A stretch of 64,000 nt of DNA from Microbacterium sp. AK031 (lineage in GTDB: Bacteria; Actinomycetota; Actinomycetes; Actinomycetales; Microbacteriaceae): the NCBI RefSeq assembly GCF_024807145.1, contig NZ_JANUCA010000001.1, forward strand, positions 682,001 to 746,000, given 5' to 3'. Numbering within the stretch: the first letter of the stretch is position 1; the number at the start of each line of letters is the position of its first letter. The position numbers and the translations under genes are program-made. Below the pieces are notes generated by a model. That model saw only the letters and a program-made list of their open reading frames with translations. It ran no database searches and was not told where the DNA came from. Shown one piece after another: positions 43,656 to 52,595 of the stretch.

Positions 43656-43670
43656 CCTGCGCAAGCGGAG

Positions 43671-43684
43671 TGCACGAACGTGCG
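43671..43684. promoter_or_regulatory. Operator-like dyad at the SorC-type regulator start
   Basis: TGCACGAACGTGCG contains GCACG-AA-CGTGC and lies 10 bp before the regulator ATG, partly over its ribosome binding site. A near-identical dyad, the same in 12 of 14 bases when read on the other strand, lies before glpK at 44672-44685. It is probably the regulator's own site. Confidence 0.6.
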
Positions 43685-43694
43685 AGGAATCATG

Positions 43695-44660
43695 ATGACG
43701 GCGACGACGCTGAGCGATCCGAGGGCAGCCACCGCACTGAGAGCTGCGCAGATGTACTACCTCCAGGACATGACGATGGATGCGATCGCGCGAGAGCTGC
43801 GTACGTCGCGGTCTTCCGTGTCCAGGCTCCTGAGCCACGCGAGAGAGACCGGTCTCGTCGAGATTCAGATTCATCAACCGCAGGGGCAGGGGCTGCGACT
43901 CGAAGAGGCGATCCGCTCCCGCTTCGGCATCGCCGCGCACGTCGTCCCGACCTCGGAGAATCTCTCGGATGTCGAACGGTTCGAGCGCGTCTGCATGAGC
44001 GCCGCACGTCTGCTGCCGCTCTACTTCGACTCGAACATGACCCTCGGCATCGCCTGGGGATCGACACTGGACGGCATCAGCAGACACCTTCCGAAGAAGG
44101 AGACGCACAATTCGACCGTGCTGCAGCTCAACGGTGCCGGCAACACGTTCACGAGCGGCGTCGACTACGCCAGTGAGATCCTGCACCGCTTCGGACAGGC
44201 CTTCGGCGCCAGCATCCAGCAGTTCCCCGTGCCGACATTCTTCGATGATCCGCGCACCAAGGACGCGATGTGGCGCGAGCGCAGTACGCGTCGGGTACTC
44301 GACCTGCAAGCGCGCGCTGATGTGATCCTGTTCGGTCTCGGCTCTCCGTTCGCCGAGGTCCCCAGCCGCGTCTACATCGGCGGATACCTCGACCGCGAAG
44401 ACTATCGCAGCCTCAGGCAGGACAAGGTCGTCGGTGACATCGCCACCGTGTTCTACCGTCAGGACGGCAGCTGGAAGGACATCGAACTGAACAAGAGGGC
44501 CACAGGTCCCGCGTTCTCGGTGCTCGGCAGGGCCTCCCGGCGGATCTGCGCGGTCGCCGGGGCGCAGAAGCTGCCGAGCCTGCGAGGCGCGATCGCCACC
44601 AGGCTCATCACGGACCTGGTTCTCGATGAGTACCTCGCCGAGATGCTCATCGATTCATGA
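43695..44660 (+). CDS. SorC/DeoR-family transcriptional regulator of glycerol genes
   Basis: A 321-aa regulator. The N-terminal helix-turn-helix MDAIARELRTSRSSVSRLLSHAR (~30-52) is followed by a SorC sugar-binding domain (~60-320, with LGIAWGSTLDGIS and ILFGLGSP) that in related proteins binds sugar phosphates. It lies between glpD and glpK, so glycerol-3-phosphate or a related compound is the likely signal. I chose ATG 43695 (GAGGA 6 nt upstream); ATG 43692 is equally possible. The same 14-bp dyad occurs before it and before glpK. Confidence 0.9.
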   Translation: MTATTLSDPRAATALRAAQMYYLQDMTMDAIARELRTSRSSVSRLLSHARETGLVEIQIHQPQGQGLRLEEAIRSRFGIAAHVVPTSENLSDVERFERVCMSAARLLPLYFDSNMTLGIAWGSTLDGISRHLPKKETHNSTVLQLNGAGNTFTSGVDYASEILHRFGQAFGASIQQFPVPTFFDDPRTKDAMWRERSTRRVLDLQARADVILFGLGSPFAEVPSRVYIGGYLDREDYRSLRQDKVVGDIATVFYRQDGSWKDIELNKRATGPAFSVLGRASRRICAVAGAQKLPSLRGAIATRLITDLVLDEYLAEMLIDS

Positions 44661-44671
44661 CGATCACGCAC

Positions 44672-44685
44672 TGCACATTCGTGCA
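44672..44685. promoter_or_regulatory. Operator-like dyad upstream of glpK
   Basis: TGCAC-ATTC-GTGCA matches, on the opposite strand, the dyad at 43671-43684 in 12 of 14 positions. It is centred about 49 bp before the expected glpK transcript start (-10 TAGGCT at 44716-44721), a position compatible with activation as well as repression. Confidence 0.6.
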
Positions 44686-44766
44686 GGGCGACTGAGACAT
44701 CCGGCCGCGTTCTTCTAGGCTGGGTTGCCAAGCGGACAACGCCGTCACCGGCTGGAGAGAACACCT

Positions 44767-46266
44767 ATGCACATCGTCGCCATCGATCAGGGCACAACGA
44801 GCACACGAGCGATCGTCTTCAACGACCGCGGAGCCATAGTCGCCACCGGCCAGCGTGAGCACGAGCAGATATTCCCGCAGGCGGGTTGGGTCGAGCACGA
44901 TGCGAGTGAGATCTGGCAGAACACGCAGGCCGTGATCGATGTGGCAGTCCAGAACGCCGGTGTCACAGCATCCGAAGTGGCGGCGATCGGGATCACCAAC
45001 CAGCGTGAGACGGTCGTGGTGTGGGATCGCGCGACAGGGGAGCCCGTCCACAACGCGATCGTCTGGCAGGACACCCGCACGCAGCCGTTCATCGACGCGC
45101 TGGCGGCAGACGGCGGCGTCCGCCGTTTCGCCGAGATCACCGGGCTGCCGCTCGCCACGTACTTCTCGGCCTCCAAGATCGCCTGGATCCTCGACAACGT
45201 CGACGGTGCCCGCGAGCGTGCCGAGAAGGGCGATCTCCTGTTCGGCACGACCGACACATGGGTCCTCTGGAACCTCACCGGAGGCATCGACGGCGGAGTG
45301 CACGCCACGGACGTGACCAACGCCAGTCGCACACTGCTGATGGACCTGCGCACGCTTGATTGGGATGACACGCTGCTCGAGGCCTTCGGGGTGCCGCGCG
45401 CGATGCTCCCGACCATCTGCTCCTCGTCCGAGGTGTACGGCGAGGTCGTCGGCACTGCGCTGGACGGCATCCCGATCGCGGGAATCCTCGGAGACCAGCA
45501 GGCGGCGACGTTCGGGCAGGTGGCGTTCGGGGCCGGAGAGTCGAAGAACACATACGGCACCGGCAACTTCCTCATCGTGAACACCGGGGAGGAGATCGTC
45601 GAAAGCGAGAACGGGTTGATCACGACCGTCGCGTACCGGCTCGGAGATGATGCTCCTCGGTATGCGCTGGAGGGCTCGATCGCCGTGACCGGGTCGCTCG
45701 TGCAGTGGTTGCGCGACAATCTCGGGATCATCAAGGACGCCCCTGAGGTGGAAGAGCTTGCGCTCACGGTGGAGGACAACGGCGGCGTCTACATCGTTCC
45801 GGCGTTCTCCGGGTTGTTCGCGCCGTACTGGCGCCCGGACGCGCGTGGCGCGATCCTCGGACTGACTCGCTTCGCGAACAAGGGGCACATCGCCCGCGCT
45901 GCTCTCGAGGCGGTCGCCTTCCAGACACGTGAGGTTCTGGATGCCGTCATCGCCGACACGAAGGTGCCGCTGGAAGAGCTGCGGGTCGATGGCGGGATGG
46001 TCGGCAACTCGGCGCTGATGCAGTTCCAGGCGGATGTGCTGGGCGTTCCCGTCATCCGCCCGGCCATCATCGAGACGACTGCACTCGGCGCGGCGTACGC
46101 GGCGGGACTCGCGGTCGGAGTCTGGGCCGACCTCGATGAGCTTCGAACGCTGTGGAGCGAGGATGAGCGGTGGGAGCCGAGCATCGAAGCAGACGAACGT
46201 GAACGCCTCATGGCCCGGTGGCACAAGGCCGTCACCCGTACATTCGACTGGGTCGACGAGGACTGA
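44767..46266 (+). CDS. glpK: Glycerol kinase
   Basis: A 499-aa FGGY-family kinase that phosphorylates glycerol to sn-glycerol-3-phosphate, the substrate of Glp[15 protein letters not shown] (residues 5-18) is the phosphate-binding loop, and [18 protein letters not shown] (~355) with [19 protein letters not shown] (~406) are the family signatures. GGAGAG precedes the ATG. The promoter (TAGGCT at 44716) is separate from the regulator gene, and a dyad lies upstream of its -35. Confidence 0.97.
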   Translation: MHIVAIDQGTTSTRAIVFNDRGAIVATGQREHEQIFPQAGWVEHDASEIWQNTQAVIDVAVQNAGVTASEVAAIGITNQRETVVVWDRATGEPVHNAIVWQDTRTQPFIDALAADGGVRRFAEITGLPLATYFSASKIAWILDNVDGARERAEKGDLLFGTTDTWVLWNLTGGIDGGVHATDVTNASRTLLMDLRTLDWDDTLLEAFGVPRAMLPTICSSSEVYGEVVGTALDGIPIAGILGDQQAATFGQVAFGAGESKNTYGTGNFLIVNTGEEIVESENGLITTVAYRLGDDAPRYALEGSIAVTGSLVQWLRDNLGIIKDAPEVEELALTVEDNGGVYIVPAFSGLFAPYWRPDARGAILGLTRFANKGHIARAALEAVAFQTREVLDAVIADTKVPLEELRVDGGMVGNSALMQFQADVLGVPVIRPAIIETTALGAAYAAGLAVGVWADLDELRTLWSEDERWEPSIEADERERLMARWHKAVTRTFDWVDED

Positions 46267-46270
46267 GACG

Positions 46271-47416
46271 TCAGATCACGGGTGCACCGGGACCGGAGCG
46301 GAACTCCCGTATGAGGTGTTGAACGACCGCGCCGAGGTCGGCGCCAGCCGCATCCGCCACCGCCAGCTGGCGCTCGTAGCTCGCGCCGCCGTCGAGGATC
46401 GTACTGATTCCGGCGAACTCGCTCTCGCACCCCAAGTCCACAGCGATCGGCGCGAGTGCGGTCACTGTCTCCACGAGATGCTCGCGAACCAATCGCTGCG
46501 TGCCTTCGGCGTCGACGATCACGCGGGCGTCCAGCCCGTAGCGCGCTGCCCTCCACTTGTTCTCGCGGTGGAACCATGGAGGCAAAGTCGGCAGAGTCTC
46601 CCCGGCATCCAGCAACCGGGACAGATGCTCGACGAGCACCTGCACGAGGGCGGCGACGGAGGCGAGCTCTGAAAGCGTCGACAGTCCGTCGCAGGCGCGC
46701 ACCTCGATCGTTCCCCACCGGGGAGCAGGGCGGATGTCCCAGCGCACCTCCGTGGCGTCGGCCATTACACCGGTGCGGACCATGTCGTCGAGATAGCGCT
46801 CGAATTCCGTCCAGGAGTGCAGCGCCCAGGGCAGCCCCGCTGTCGGCAGCTGCTGGAACACCAAAGCCCGATTCGACGCATAGCCGGTGCGTTCGCCCGC
46901 CCAGAACGGGCTCGACGCCGCGAGCGACTGCAGATGAGGAAGGTATGCGGTCAGCGTGTTGATGATGGGGAAGACCTTGTCGCGATCCTCGACACCGATG
47001 TGGACATGGATGCCCCAGATCATCATGTTGCGGCCCCACCATTGCGTGCGCTCGATCAGGTGGTGATAGCGCGTCTTGTCCGTGACTTGCTGGTCGAACC
47101 ACTGTGCGAAGGGATGACTGCCGGCGGAGAGCAGCTCGATGCCGGCCGGATCTGTGGCCGCACGCACCGCCGTGATCGCGTTCGCGATGTCGCCGATCGC
47201 ATGAGCCACCGATTCGCCGATGCCGCTGGTGACCTCGATCGTGTTCGTGAGGAGTTCTCCCGTAACAGTGTGGCGCTCAGGTGCGCTCTCATCCTCGAGC
47301 GCGGCCAGCAGCTCGGGGGCGCGTCCGACGAGGTCTCCTGTCGCCGGATCGGCGAGCATGATCTCCCATTCGAGTCCCACTGTGGATCGAGGGGAATCAG
47401 TGAATTCTTGCGTCAC
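46271..47416 (-). CDS. Carboxylate-amine ligase (glutamate--cysteine ligase family 2, YbdK type)
   Basis: A 381-aa ATP-dependent ligase of the GCS2 family. The N-terminal TVGLEWEIML (~11-20), the histidine-rich MMIWGIHVHIGVED (~133-146) and RPAPRWGTIEVRACDGL (~228) are characteristic. E. coli YbdK has weak gamma-glutamylcysteine ligase activity; in this mycothiol-using phylum the true product is uncertain. I chose GTG 47416, six bases after CAGACT, close to the TAnnnT pattern; GTG 47443 and 47422 are alternatives. It is convergent with glpK. Confidence 0.88.
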   Translation of the reverse strand: MTQEFTDSPRSTVGLEWEIMLADPATGDLVGRAPELLAALEDESAPERHTVTGELLTNTIEVTSGIGESVAHAIGDIANAITAVRAATDPAGIELLSAGSHPFAQWFDQQVTDKTRYHHLIERTQWWGRNMMIWGIHVHIGVEDRDKVFPIINTLTAYLPHLQSLAASSPFWAGERTGYASNRALVFQQLPTAGLPWALHSWTEFERYLDDMVRTGVMADATEVRWDIRPAPRWGTIEVRACDGLSTLSELASVAALVQVLVEHLSRLLDAGETLPTLPPWFHRENKWRAARYGLDARVIVDAEGTQRLVREHLVETVTALAPIAVDLGCESEFAGISTILDGGASYERQLAVADAAGADLGAVVQHLIREFRSGPGAPVI

Positions 47417-47494
47417 GTGCACAGTCTGACACGCAGGTTCCACGACACGGATGACCGTGTGTCGCCTCGTTTCGCGACTCGCCTCCGAATCTGG

Positions 47495-47531
47495 CAGAAT
47501 AGAGGGTCGGACGACGTTCTCGACCCTCTAT
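47495..47531 (+). promoter_or_regulatory. rpsP promoter -10 and 5' leader hairpin
   Basis: TGG-CAGAAT (47492-47500) is an extended -10. Immediately after it, ATAGAGGGTCG (47499-47509) and CGACCCTCTAT (47521-47531) form a perfect 11-bp inverted repeat with an 11-nt spacer, so the rpsP mRNA would begin within or next to the hairpin. The ~118-nt leader ahead of the GTG could host autoregulation. Confidence 0.5.
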
Positions 47532-47624
47532 CCAGAACGAGTCCACTCATTTGAGCTTCCGCCGGGTGTGCACCCCACTCTCCAGGCGACCAGTTCGTTT
47601 CCTTCCACACAATTCAGGAGAATC

Positions 47625-48056
47625 GTGGCTGTCAAGATTCGTCTCAAGCGCATGGGCAAGATCCGCGCGCCTTACTACCGCATCGTCGTCGCCGACTCGC
47701 GCACCAAGCGCGACGGTCGAGTGATCGAGGAGATCGGCAAGTACCACCCCACCGAGCAGCCCTCGTTCATCGAGGTCGACTCGGAGCGCGCACAGTACTG
47801 GCTGTCCGTCGGCGCACAGCCGTCCGAGCAGGTCACCGCCATCCTCAAGCTCACGGGCGACTGGGGCAAGTTCAAGGGTGACAAGGACGCAGTCTCGACC
47901 GTTCAGGTCAAGGCTCCGAAGGTGCCTTTCGAGATCGACGCTGCCAAGAAGTCTGTCGTCAAGCCGAAGGCGGAGAAGAAGGAGGCTCCCGCTGAGGAGG
48001 CTCCCGCCGCTGCCGACGCGGAGGCCGCTGAGGCTCCCGCCGCAGACGCCGAGTAA
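47625..48056 (+). CDS. rpsP: 30S ribosomal protein S16
   Basis: A 143-aa protein. The S16 core is residues 1-~85 ([22 protein letters not shown] and [10 protein letters not shown]). The C-terminal ~55 residues are an Ala/Glu/Pro/Lys-rich, probably disordered extension seen in many actinobacteria. The GTG start has AGGAG four bases upstream. It opens the rpsP-khpA-rimM-trmD operon. Confidence 0.97.
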   Translation: MAVKIRLKRMGKIRAPYYRIVVADSRTKRDGRVIEEIGKYHPTEQPSFIEVDSERAQYWLSVGAQPSEQVTAILKLTGDWGKFKGDKDAVSTVQVKAPKVPFEIDAAKKSVVKPKAEKKEAPAEEAPAAADAEAAEAPAADAE

Positions 48057-48061
48057 TCGCC

Positions 48062-48292
48062 GTGCTCGCCGCCGCGCTCGAACACATCGTCAAGGGGATC
48101 GTCGATCACCCTGAAGATGTCCAGATCAACGCCTCCACGTCGCCGCGAGGCGACCTGCTCGAGGTGCGCGTGCACCCCGACGATCGGGGGCGCGTGATCG
48201 GGCGCGGCGGCCGCACCGCAAAGGCACTGCGCACGCTCATCACCGCCCTGGCGGACGGGCGTCGCGTTCGCGTCGACGTCGCGGACGACTGA
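48062..48292 (+). CDS. khpA: KH-domain RNA-binding protein KhpA
   Basis: A 76-aa single KH domain. GRVIGRGGRTAKALRTL (~43-59) is the GxxG RNA-binding loop. KhpA, often with KhpB/Jag, binds small RNAs and mRNAs and affects cell-wall synthesis in other bacteria. It starts with GTG five bases after rpsP and is followed within 2 bp by rimM, its usual context. Confidence 0.94.
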   Translation: MLAAALEHIVKGIVDHPEDVQINASTSPRGDLLEVRVHPDDRGRVIGRGGRTAKALRTLITALADGRRVRVDVADD

Positions 48293-48293
48293 C

Positions 48294-48923
48294 GTGGTGT
48301 CGAAAGACCGAAACCAGGGCAAGAACCAGCTGCGCGTCGGGCGCCTCGTCAAGGCCCATGGCCTCAAGGGCGCTCTCAAGCTGGAGCTGTACACAGACAA
48401 CCCCGAACGCCGGTTCGTGACGGGTGCCGAGTTCACGTTGCAGGTGCCTGAGGCATCTCCGTGGCATGGCAAGAGCGTCACGGTCCGTGAGTATCGGGTC
48501 ATGAACGGCAACCCCGTCGTCTTCTTCGAAGACATCGAGGACCGCGAGGCAGCCGAAGGCCTTGTGCGCGCGATCCTGTGGATCGATCAGGACGCTGACG
48601 AGGCAGAGGACGACGCCTGGTACGACCACCAGCTCGTCGGACTCGACGTGGTCCGCGATGAGACGGTCATCGGGAAGGTGGCTCGAGTCGAGCACATGCC
48701 GGCGCAGGACCTCCTGATCGTTCGTCCTTCCGATTCAGGCGCCGAGCGCGAGGTCATGGTCCCGTTCGTGAAGGCGATCGTGCCATCCGTCGATGTCGCC
48801 GCCGGTCGCGTCGTGATCACACCACCCGCCGGTCTGTTCGAAGAGCTTCCGGATGCCGGTGCCGATGCCGCGGATATCGACGAGTCGAAGCCGGCCGCCG
48901 AGGGCGACGCAGCCGCCGATTGA
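48294..48923 (+). CDS. rimM: Ribosome maturation factor RimM
   Basis: A 209-aa 30S assembly factor that binds S19. The N-terminal [21 protein letters not shown] (~15-35) and the PRC-barrel region [10 protein letters not shown] (~107) and [13 protein letters not shown] (~158) are the two family domains. A C-terminal acidic, Ala-rich tail (~180-209) extends it. The start is GTG at 48294 or 48297. Confidence 0.96.
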   Translation: MVSKDRNQGKNQLRVGRLVKAHGLKGALKLELYTDNPERRFVTGAEFTLQVPEASPWHGKSVTVREYRVMNGNPVVFFEDIEDREAAEGLVRAILWIDQDADEAEDDAWYDHQLVGLDVVRDETVIGKVARVEHMPAQDLLIVRPSDSGAEREVMVPFVKAIVPSVDVAAGRVVITPPAGLFEELPDAGADAADIDESKPAAEGDAAAD

Positions 48924-48943
48924 TCGATCGCTACCATCAACGC

Positions 48944-49630
48944 ATGCGCATCGACGTCGTCTCCATCTTCCCGTCGTACTTCGACGGGCTGACGCTGTCG
49001 CTGCTTGGCAAGGCGCGCGAGACCGGCATCCTCGATCTGCGCATCCACGACCTGCGTGACTGGACCAGCGATCGGCACCGCACTGTCGATGACACCCCGT
49101 ACGGCGGGGGAGCGGGCATGGTCATGAAGCCCGAACCCTGGGCACTCGCGCTCGACGAGCTCGCTGCGGGCTCTGTCCGTCCGACGATCATCTTCCCGTC
49201 TCCTGCGGGCGAAGTATTCCACCAGACGACGGCGCGAGAACTCTCAGAGCGGACGCACCTGATCATCGGTTGCGGACGATACGAAGGCATCGATGAGCGC
49301 GTCTTCGAGTACGCAGCGTCCCTCGGCGACGTGCGCCTAGTCAGCCTCGGCGACTATGTGCTCAACGGGGGAGAAGTGGCCGCGATGGCGATGATCGAGG
49401 CGATCGGACGCCTGATCCCCGGGGTCGTCGGGAATCCGGACAGCCTGGTCGAGGAGTCGCACGAGGATGGCCTGCTGGAGTATCCGTCCTACACGAAGCC
49501 TTCCCAATGGCGCGAACGTGCAGTGCCCGACGTACTGCTCAGCGGTAATCACGCAGCGATCGCAGCGTGGCGCCGTGAGCAGCAGCTGGCGCGCACCGAG
49601 AGTCGGCGTCCAGACCTGCTGAGCGACTGA
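48944..49630 (+). CDS. trmD: tRNA (guanine(37)-N(1))-methyltransferase
   Basis: A 228-aa SPOUT-fold enzyme that methylates G37 next to the anticodon and prevents frameshifting. [18 protein letters not shown] (~49-66), [11 protein letters not shown] (~110-120) and [14 protein letters not shown] (~132-145) form the SAM-binding knot. It has a leaderless-type start: TACCAT (48932-48937) ends six bases before the ATG, inside the 20-bp gap after rimM. Confidence 0.97.
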   Translation: MRIDVVSIFPSYFDGLTLSLLGKARETGILDLRIHDLRDWTSDRHRTVDDTPYGGGAGMVMKPEPWALALDELAAGSVRPTIIFPSPAGEVFHQTTARELSERTHLIIGCGRYEGIDERVFEYAASLGDVRLVSLGDYVLNGGEVAAMAMIEAIGRLIPGVVGNPDSLVEESHEDGLLEYPSYTKPSQWRERAVPDVLLSGNHAAIAAWRREQQLARTESRRPDLLSD

Positions 49631-49673
49631 CGCTCGCATCTGCCGTTCGGTCGATCGCGCTGGCGCGCCGGCC

Positions 49674-50498
49674 TCAGACGCGGGCTTCGACGTCGTCGAG
49701 CAGCTCATCTTCGGCGTCCGCATCGTGATCGCGTCGACGACGCTGCATCACGGGTGCTGGGCGGCCCTCCACCTCTTCGCGATGCTTCTGGATCTCTGTG
49801 CGGATCATGTAGCCGATGAAGATGAAACCCATCAGAGCGAAAAGGATCCACTGGATCGCGTACGACAGGTGGGGGCCAGGATCCTCGGTGGGGGAGTCGA
49901 ACGTGCCGAGCAGCGTCTCTGGCGCAGGGTCTTCGCTCACGAGCAGACCGTACGCACTGGTGATGACATCGCCCTGCGCCGCGGCGGCGATGCTGGGGAG
50001 ATGGATCGTCGGCACCTGGCCCTCGGGGGCGCTGCGACCTGATGTCGGCAGCGGCTCGCCCGGGCGCAGTCGCACGATCACGTCGACCATGCCCGATGGT
50101 GCATCTGGAACGACGTCAGGGGTCGCCTCTTCACCCGGTGGCACCCAGCCGCGGTTGACGATGAACACGCGGCCGTCGACGTCTTGGAAGGGGACGAGCA
50201 CCTCGAACGCGCTTGTTCCGCCGTGCGGGCGGTTGCGCACGAGGACCTCTTCATCAGAGAGGTACTCGCCGTGCAGCAGCACGGGATGCCACTCGTCGTC
50301 GGGATCGAGAGCACCATCGGCGGCGATCGCATCGGCGAGAGATATCGGCGTCGCGTCGTAGTTGCGCTCGACGAGCGAGAGCTGTTCAGCCCGACTCTCG
50401 TTGCGGTCGAACTGCCAGTTGGCGAGGAACGCGCATGCCACGGCGAACGCGATCGCGATGAGCACGTACATGCCCCAGCGCACGAGACGATTGTTCAT
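49674..50498 (-). CDS. SURF1-family protein
   Basis: A 274-aa membrane protein with N-terminal (~8-28) and C-terminal (~215-238) transmembrane helices and an extracytoplasmic domain, the SURF1 topology. LANWQFDRNESR and VNRGWVPPGEE (~115) are family motifs. SURF1 proteins assist cytochrome c oxidase assembly. The basic/acidic C-terminal tail is cytoplasmic. The gene is coupled by 4 bp to the small zinc-ribbon-like gene upstream. Confidence 0.92.
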   Translation of the reverse strand: MNNRLVRWGMYVLIAIAFAVACAFLANWQFDRNESRAEQLSLVERNYDATPISLADAIAADGALDPDDEWHPVLLHGEYLSDEEVLVRNRPHGGTSAFEVLVPFQDVDGRVFIVNRGWVPPGEEATPDVVPDAPSGMVDVIVRLRPGEPLPTSGRSAPEGQVPTIHLPSIAAAAQGDVITSAYGLLVSEDPAPETLLGTFDSPTEDPGPHLSYAIQWILFALMGFIFIGYMIRTEIQKHREEVEGRPAPVMQRRRRDHDADAEDELLDDVEARV

Positions 50499-50689
50499 GC
50501 GGGCAGCCCTTCGCGAACCGTCACCGGGAAGTCACGCGCCGCGAGATAGTCGTGCAGGAACTCGACGTGCTCGTCGCAGGCCAGCCAGATCTTCTCGCGA
50601 TCAGCGGAGTGGATGCGAGGATTGCGCCAGACGACCTGCTGGGTGGCTCGGGTGCGGCAACCGGCGCGCGAGCATTCGAACTCGGTCAC
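50495..50689 (-). CDS. Small Cys/His protein of unknown function (64 aa)
   Basis: A 64-aa protein with an apparent metal-binding pattern, C-x4-C near the N-terminus (CSRAGC) and C-x2-H at ~38 (ACDEH). It is found beside SURF1 and DUF3099 genes in Micrococcales in my experience, always in this order, but I know no function. The 4-bp overlaps with both neighbours suggest one tightly coupled operon. Confidence 0.78.
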   Translation of the reverse strand: MTEFECSRAGCRTRATQQVVWRNPRIHSADREKIWLACDEHVEFLHDYLAARDFPVTVREGLPA

Positions 50690-51123
50690 GCTTCGCCGTC
50701 TCCATCTTTCTTCTGTGCATCGCGCTCATCGTCGCCCTGGCCGTCGTCAGGCTTCGCCTGCGCCTCGGCTGCGTTCGGCTCGCTGCGATTCTCGTGGATC
50801 GTGATGGTGGTCTCATCGGACGGCTCATCGGCCGTGGTGCCCTGCGTGGTCGCCGCAGTCAGCTGCTGCGTGGGCGACTCGGCGCCCGGTGTCGTCGTCG
50901 GGCTCACCGCATTGGCGAACACGACCGCGATGTACGGCAGCACAGCCGTGGCGATCGCGAACACCCAGGTGTACCAGCCGTAGGGCGTCACGAAGATCGT
51001 GAGCCCGAAACACACCATCCGGATGACCATGGTGAGCACATAACGGCGCACGCGACCAGTTGCCTCATCCTGCGGAGCCTGCGGCAGGGAGGTCACGGCT
51101 GGGGCATGACGAGAGCGATTCAC
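50686..51123 (-). CDS. DUF3099-domain membrane protein
   Basis: A 145-aa protein with two hydrophobic segments (~30-50 and ~52-72, ending AVLPYIAVVFANA). VTSLPQAPQDEA and MVIRMVCFGLTIFV match the DUF3099 family. The C-terminal half is an acidic, Thr/Gln-rich disordered tail. It is the first gene of the three-gene set ending with SURF1. A minus-strand TAGGCT (51138-51133) ends nine bases before the GTG start, so the leader is at most a few bases. Confidence 0.85.
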   Translation of the reverse strand: MNRSRHAPAVTSLPQAPQDEATGRVRRYVLTMVIRMVCFGLTIFVTPYGWYTWVFAIATAVLPYIAVVFANAVSPTTTPGAESPTQQLTAATTQGTTADEPSDETTITIHENRSEPNAAEAQAKPDDGQGDDERDAQKKDGDGEA

Positions 51124-51185
51124 AGTAGTTCAAGCCTACGCCGCGTGCGACGTGTCGGAACGCCGCTTCGTGTCCTGATCGCGGG

Positions 51186-51737
51186 TCAGGAGAGGAGCAG
51201 CGGAAGGAAGCCGATTGACCCGATGAAGAGGAGCGAGAAGATCGACACGATGACGATGAGCGCGAGGATCGCGACGCCGACGTAGCCGAGGATGAGCCCC
51301 GCGATCGCCATGCCGCGGCCGCCGATCGCGGAACCCGGCTGCGTCTGCTTCAGAGCCATGTGTCCGGTGATGATCGCCGCCATTGACGCGAGCAGCGGGA
51401 AGACGGCGAAGCTCAGGACGATGCCCGCGATGCCGGTGATGAGAGCAGCCACGGCCAGTCCGCTGGTCGGCAGGGGCGCGGCATAAGGCTGTCCGACCGA
51501 GTACGGCTGCGTCGTCGGGTACGGGTGGCCCGATGCGTGTGGCTGAGCCGGCGGATATGCCTGGGTCGATGCGTACGGCTGGGCCGGCGGGTATGCCGCC
51601 GGAGGCTGATATGACGGTGCTCCCGGATACGCCGGCGTGCTCTGGGCAGGGGCACCGGGGTACGGATGCGGGCCGCCATCGACGGGCGTCGCGGGGACAG
51701 CCGGTCCAGTCGCTGGTGTGGTGCTGTCGTCGCTCAT
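51186..51737 (-). CDS. DUF4190-domain membrane protein
   Basis: A 183-aa protein. The first ~95 residues are a Pro/Tyr/Gln/Ala-rich low-complexity cytoplasmic region with repeats such as YPPAQPYAS and YPPAQPHAS. Two or three hydrophobic segments follow (~100-180), with TGHMALKQTQPGS between them, a conserved feature of DUF4190. Function is unknown. GGAAGG stands seven bases before the ATG at 51737. Confidence 0.85.
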   Translation of the reverse strand: MSDDSTTPATGPAVPATPVDGGPHPYPGAPAQSTPAYPGAPSYQPPAAYPPAQPYASTQAYPPAQPHASGHPYPTTQPYSVGQPYAAPLPTSGLAVAALITGIAGIVLSFAVFPLLASMAAIITGHMALKQTQPGSAIGGRGMAIAGLILGYVGVAILALIVIVSIFSLLFIGSIGFLPLLLS

Positions 51738-51867
51738 GGCGTTGCCTTCCGTCGTCCCCAGAGTTCCAGTCGGCCGTCCCGGTGTCAATCCGGGCGGACC
51801 TCAACGGATGCCGACGCACCGATAGGATGGCTCGGGCCCGACCGAGCACCAGTGGGAATGAGAGATC

Positions 51868-52578
51868 ATGAGTTCAGAACGTGTCGTCCTCGTCACCGGA
51901 GGAAACCGCGGCATCGGCCGGTCCATCGCCGAACGCTTCATAAGCGACGGCTATCGCGTCGCTGTCACGGCGCGCAGCGGTGAGGGTCCCGAAGGCGCGC
52001 TCACCGTGCGCGCGGATGTGACGGATGCGGCATCCATCGACGCTGCTTTCACCGAAGTCGAGTCGAAACTCGGTCCGGTGGAGATCGTCGTGGCGAACGC
52101 CGGTATCACCAAGGACACGCTCCTCATGCGCATGAGCGAGGACGACTTCGACAGCGTGGTCGCGACGAACCTCGGTGGAGCGTTCCGGGTCGTCAAACGT
52201 GCGTCGAAGGGCATGCTGCGGGCACGCTTCGGACGCGTCATCCTCATCTCCAGCGTCGTGGGGCTGTACGGATCGGCCGGACAGGTGAACTACTCCGCCT
52301 CGAAGAGCGGCCTGGTCGGGTTCGCCCGGTCGTTGACCCGCGAACTCGGCGCGCGCGGCATCACCGCGAACGTCGTCGCTCCGGGATTCATCGAGACCGA
52401 CATGACTGCTGAGCTCCCCGAAGACACCCAGAAGCAGTACAAGGCCAACATTCCGGCAGGTCGCTTCGCCACGCCCGACGAAGTCGCCGGAGTCGTCACC
52501 TGGCTCGCGGGAGACGATGCGGCGTACATCTCAGGTGCTGTCATCCCTGTCGACGGCGGCCTGGGAATGGGCCACTGA
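51868..52578 (+). CDS. fabG: 3-oxoacyl-ACP reductase (SDR family)
   Basis: A 236-aa short-chain dehydrogenase/reductase. VTGGNRGIGRSIAE (~9-22) binds NADPH, ANAGITKDTLLMRM (~78) is typical of FabG, and the triad appears as ISSVVGLYGSAGQVNYSASKSGL (Ser, Tyr, Lys at ~130, 143, 147). The close match to mycobacterial MabA/FabG1 supports a fatty-acid elongation role. Its expression signal is a ribosome binding site (GGGAATGAGAG) with a possible -10 TAGGAT further up at ~51822. Confidence 0.92.
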   Translation: MSSERVVLVTGGNRGIGRSIAERFISDGYRVAVTARSGEGPEGALTVRADVTDAASIDAAFTEVESKLGPVEIVVANAGITKDTLLMRMSEDDFDSVVATNLGGAFRVVKRASKGMLRARFGRVILISSVVGLYGSAGQVNYSASKSGLVGFARSLTRELGARGITANVVAPGFIETDMTAELPEDTQKQYKANIPAGRFATPDEVAGVVTWLAGDDAAYISGAVIPVDGGLGMGH

Positions 52579-52595
52579 TCCGCTGCGCGGAACGG

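Noticed and set aside
42890-44176. 428-codon plus-strand frame over glpD and the regulator start
   Set aside because: Shadow of glpD with no recognisable motif; it would also cross the divergent promoter region.
44647-46224. 525-codon minus-strand frame over glpK
   Set aside because: It mirrors the codon pattern of glpK, is rich in Arg/Asp/His as expected of an antisense shadow in GC-rich DNA, and has no start signals or domain.
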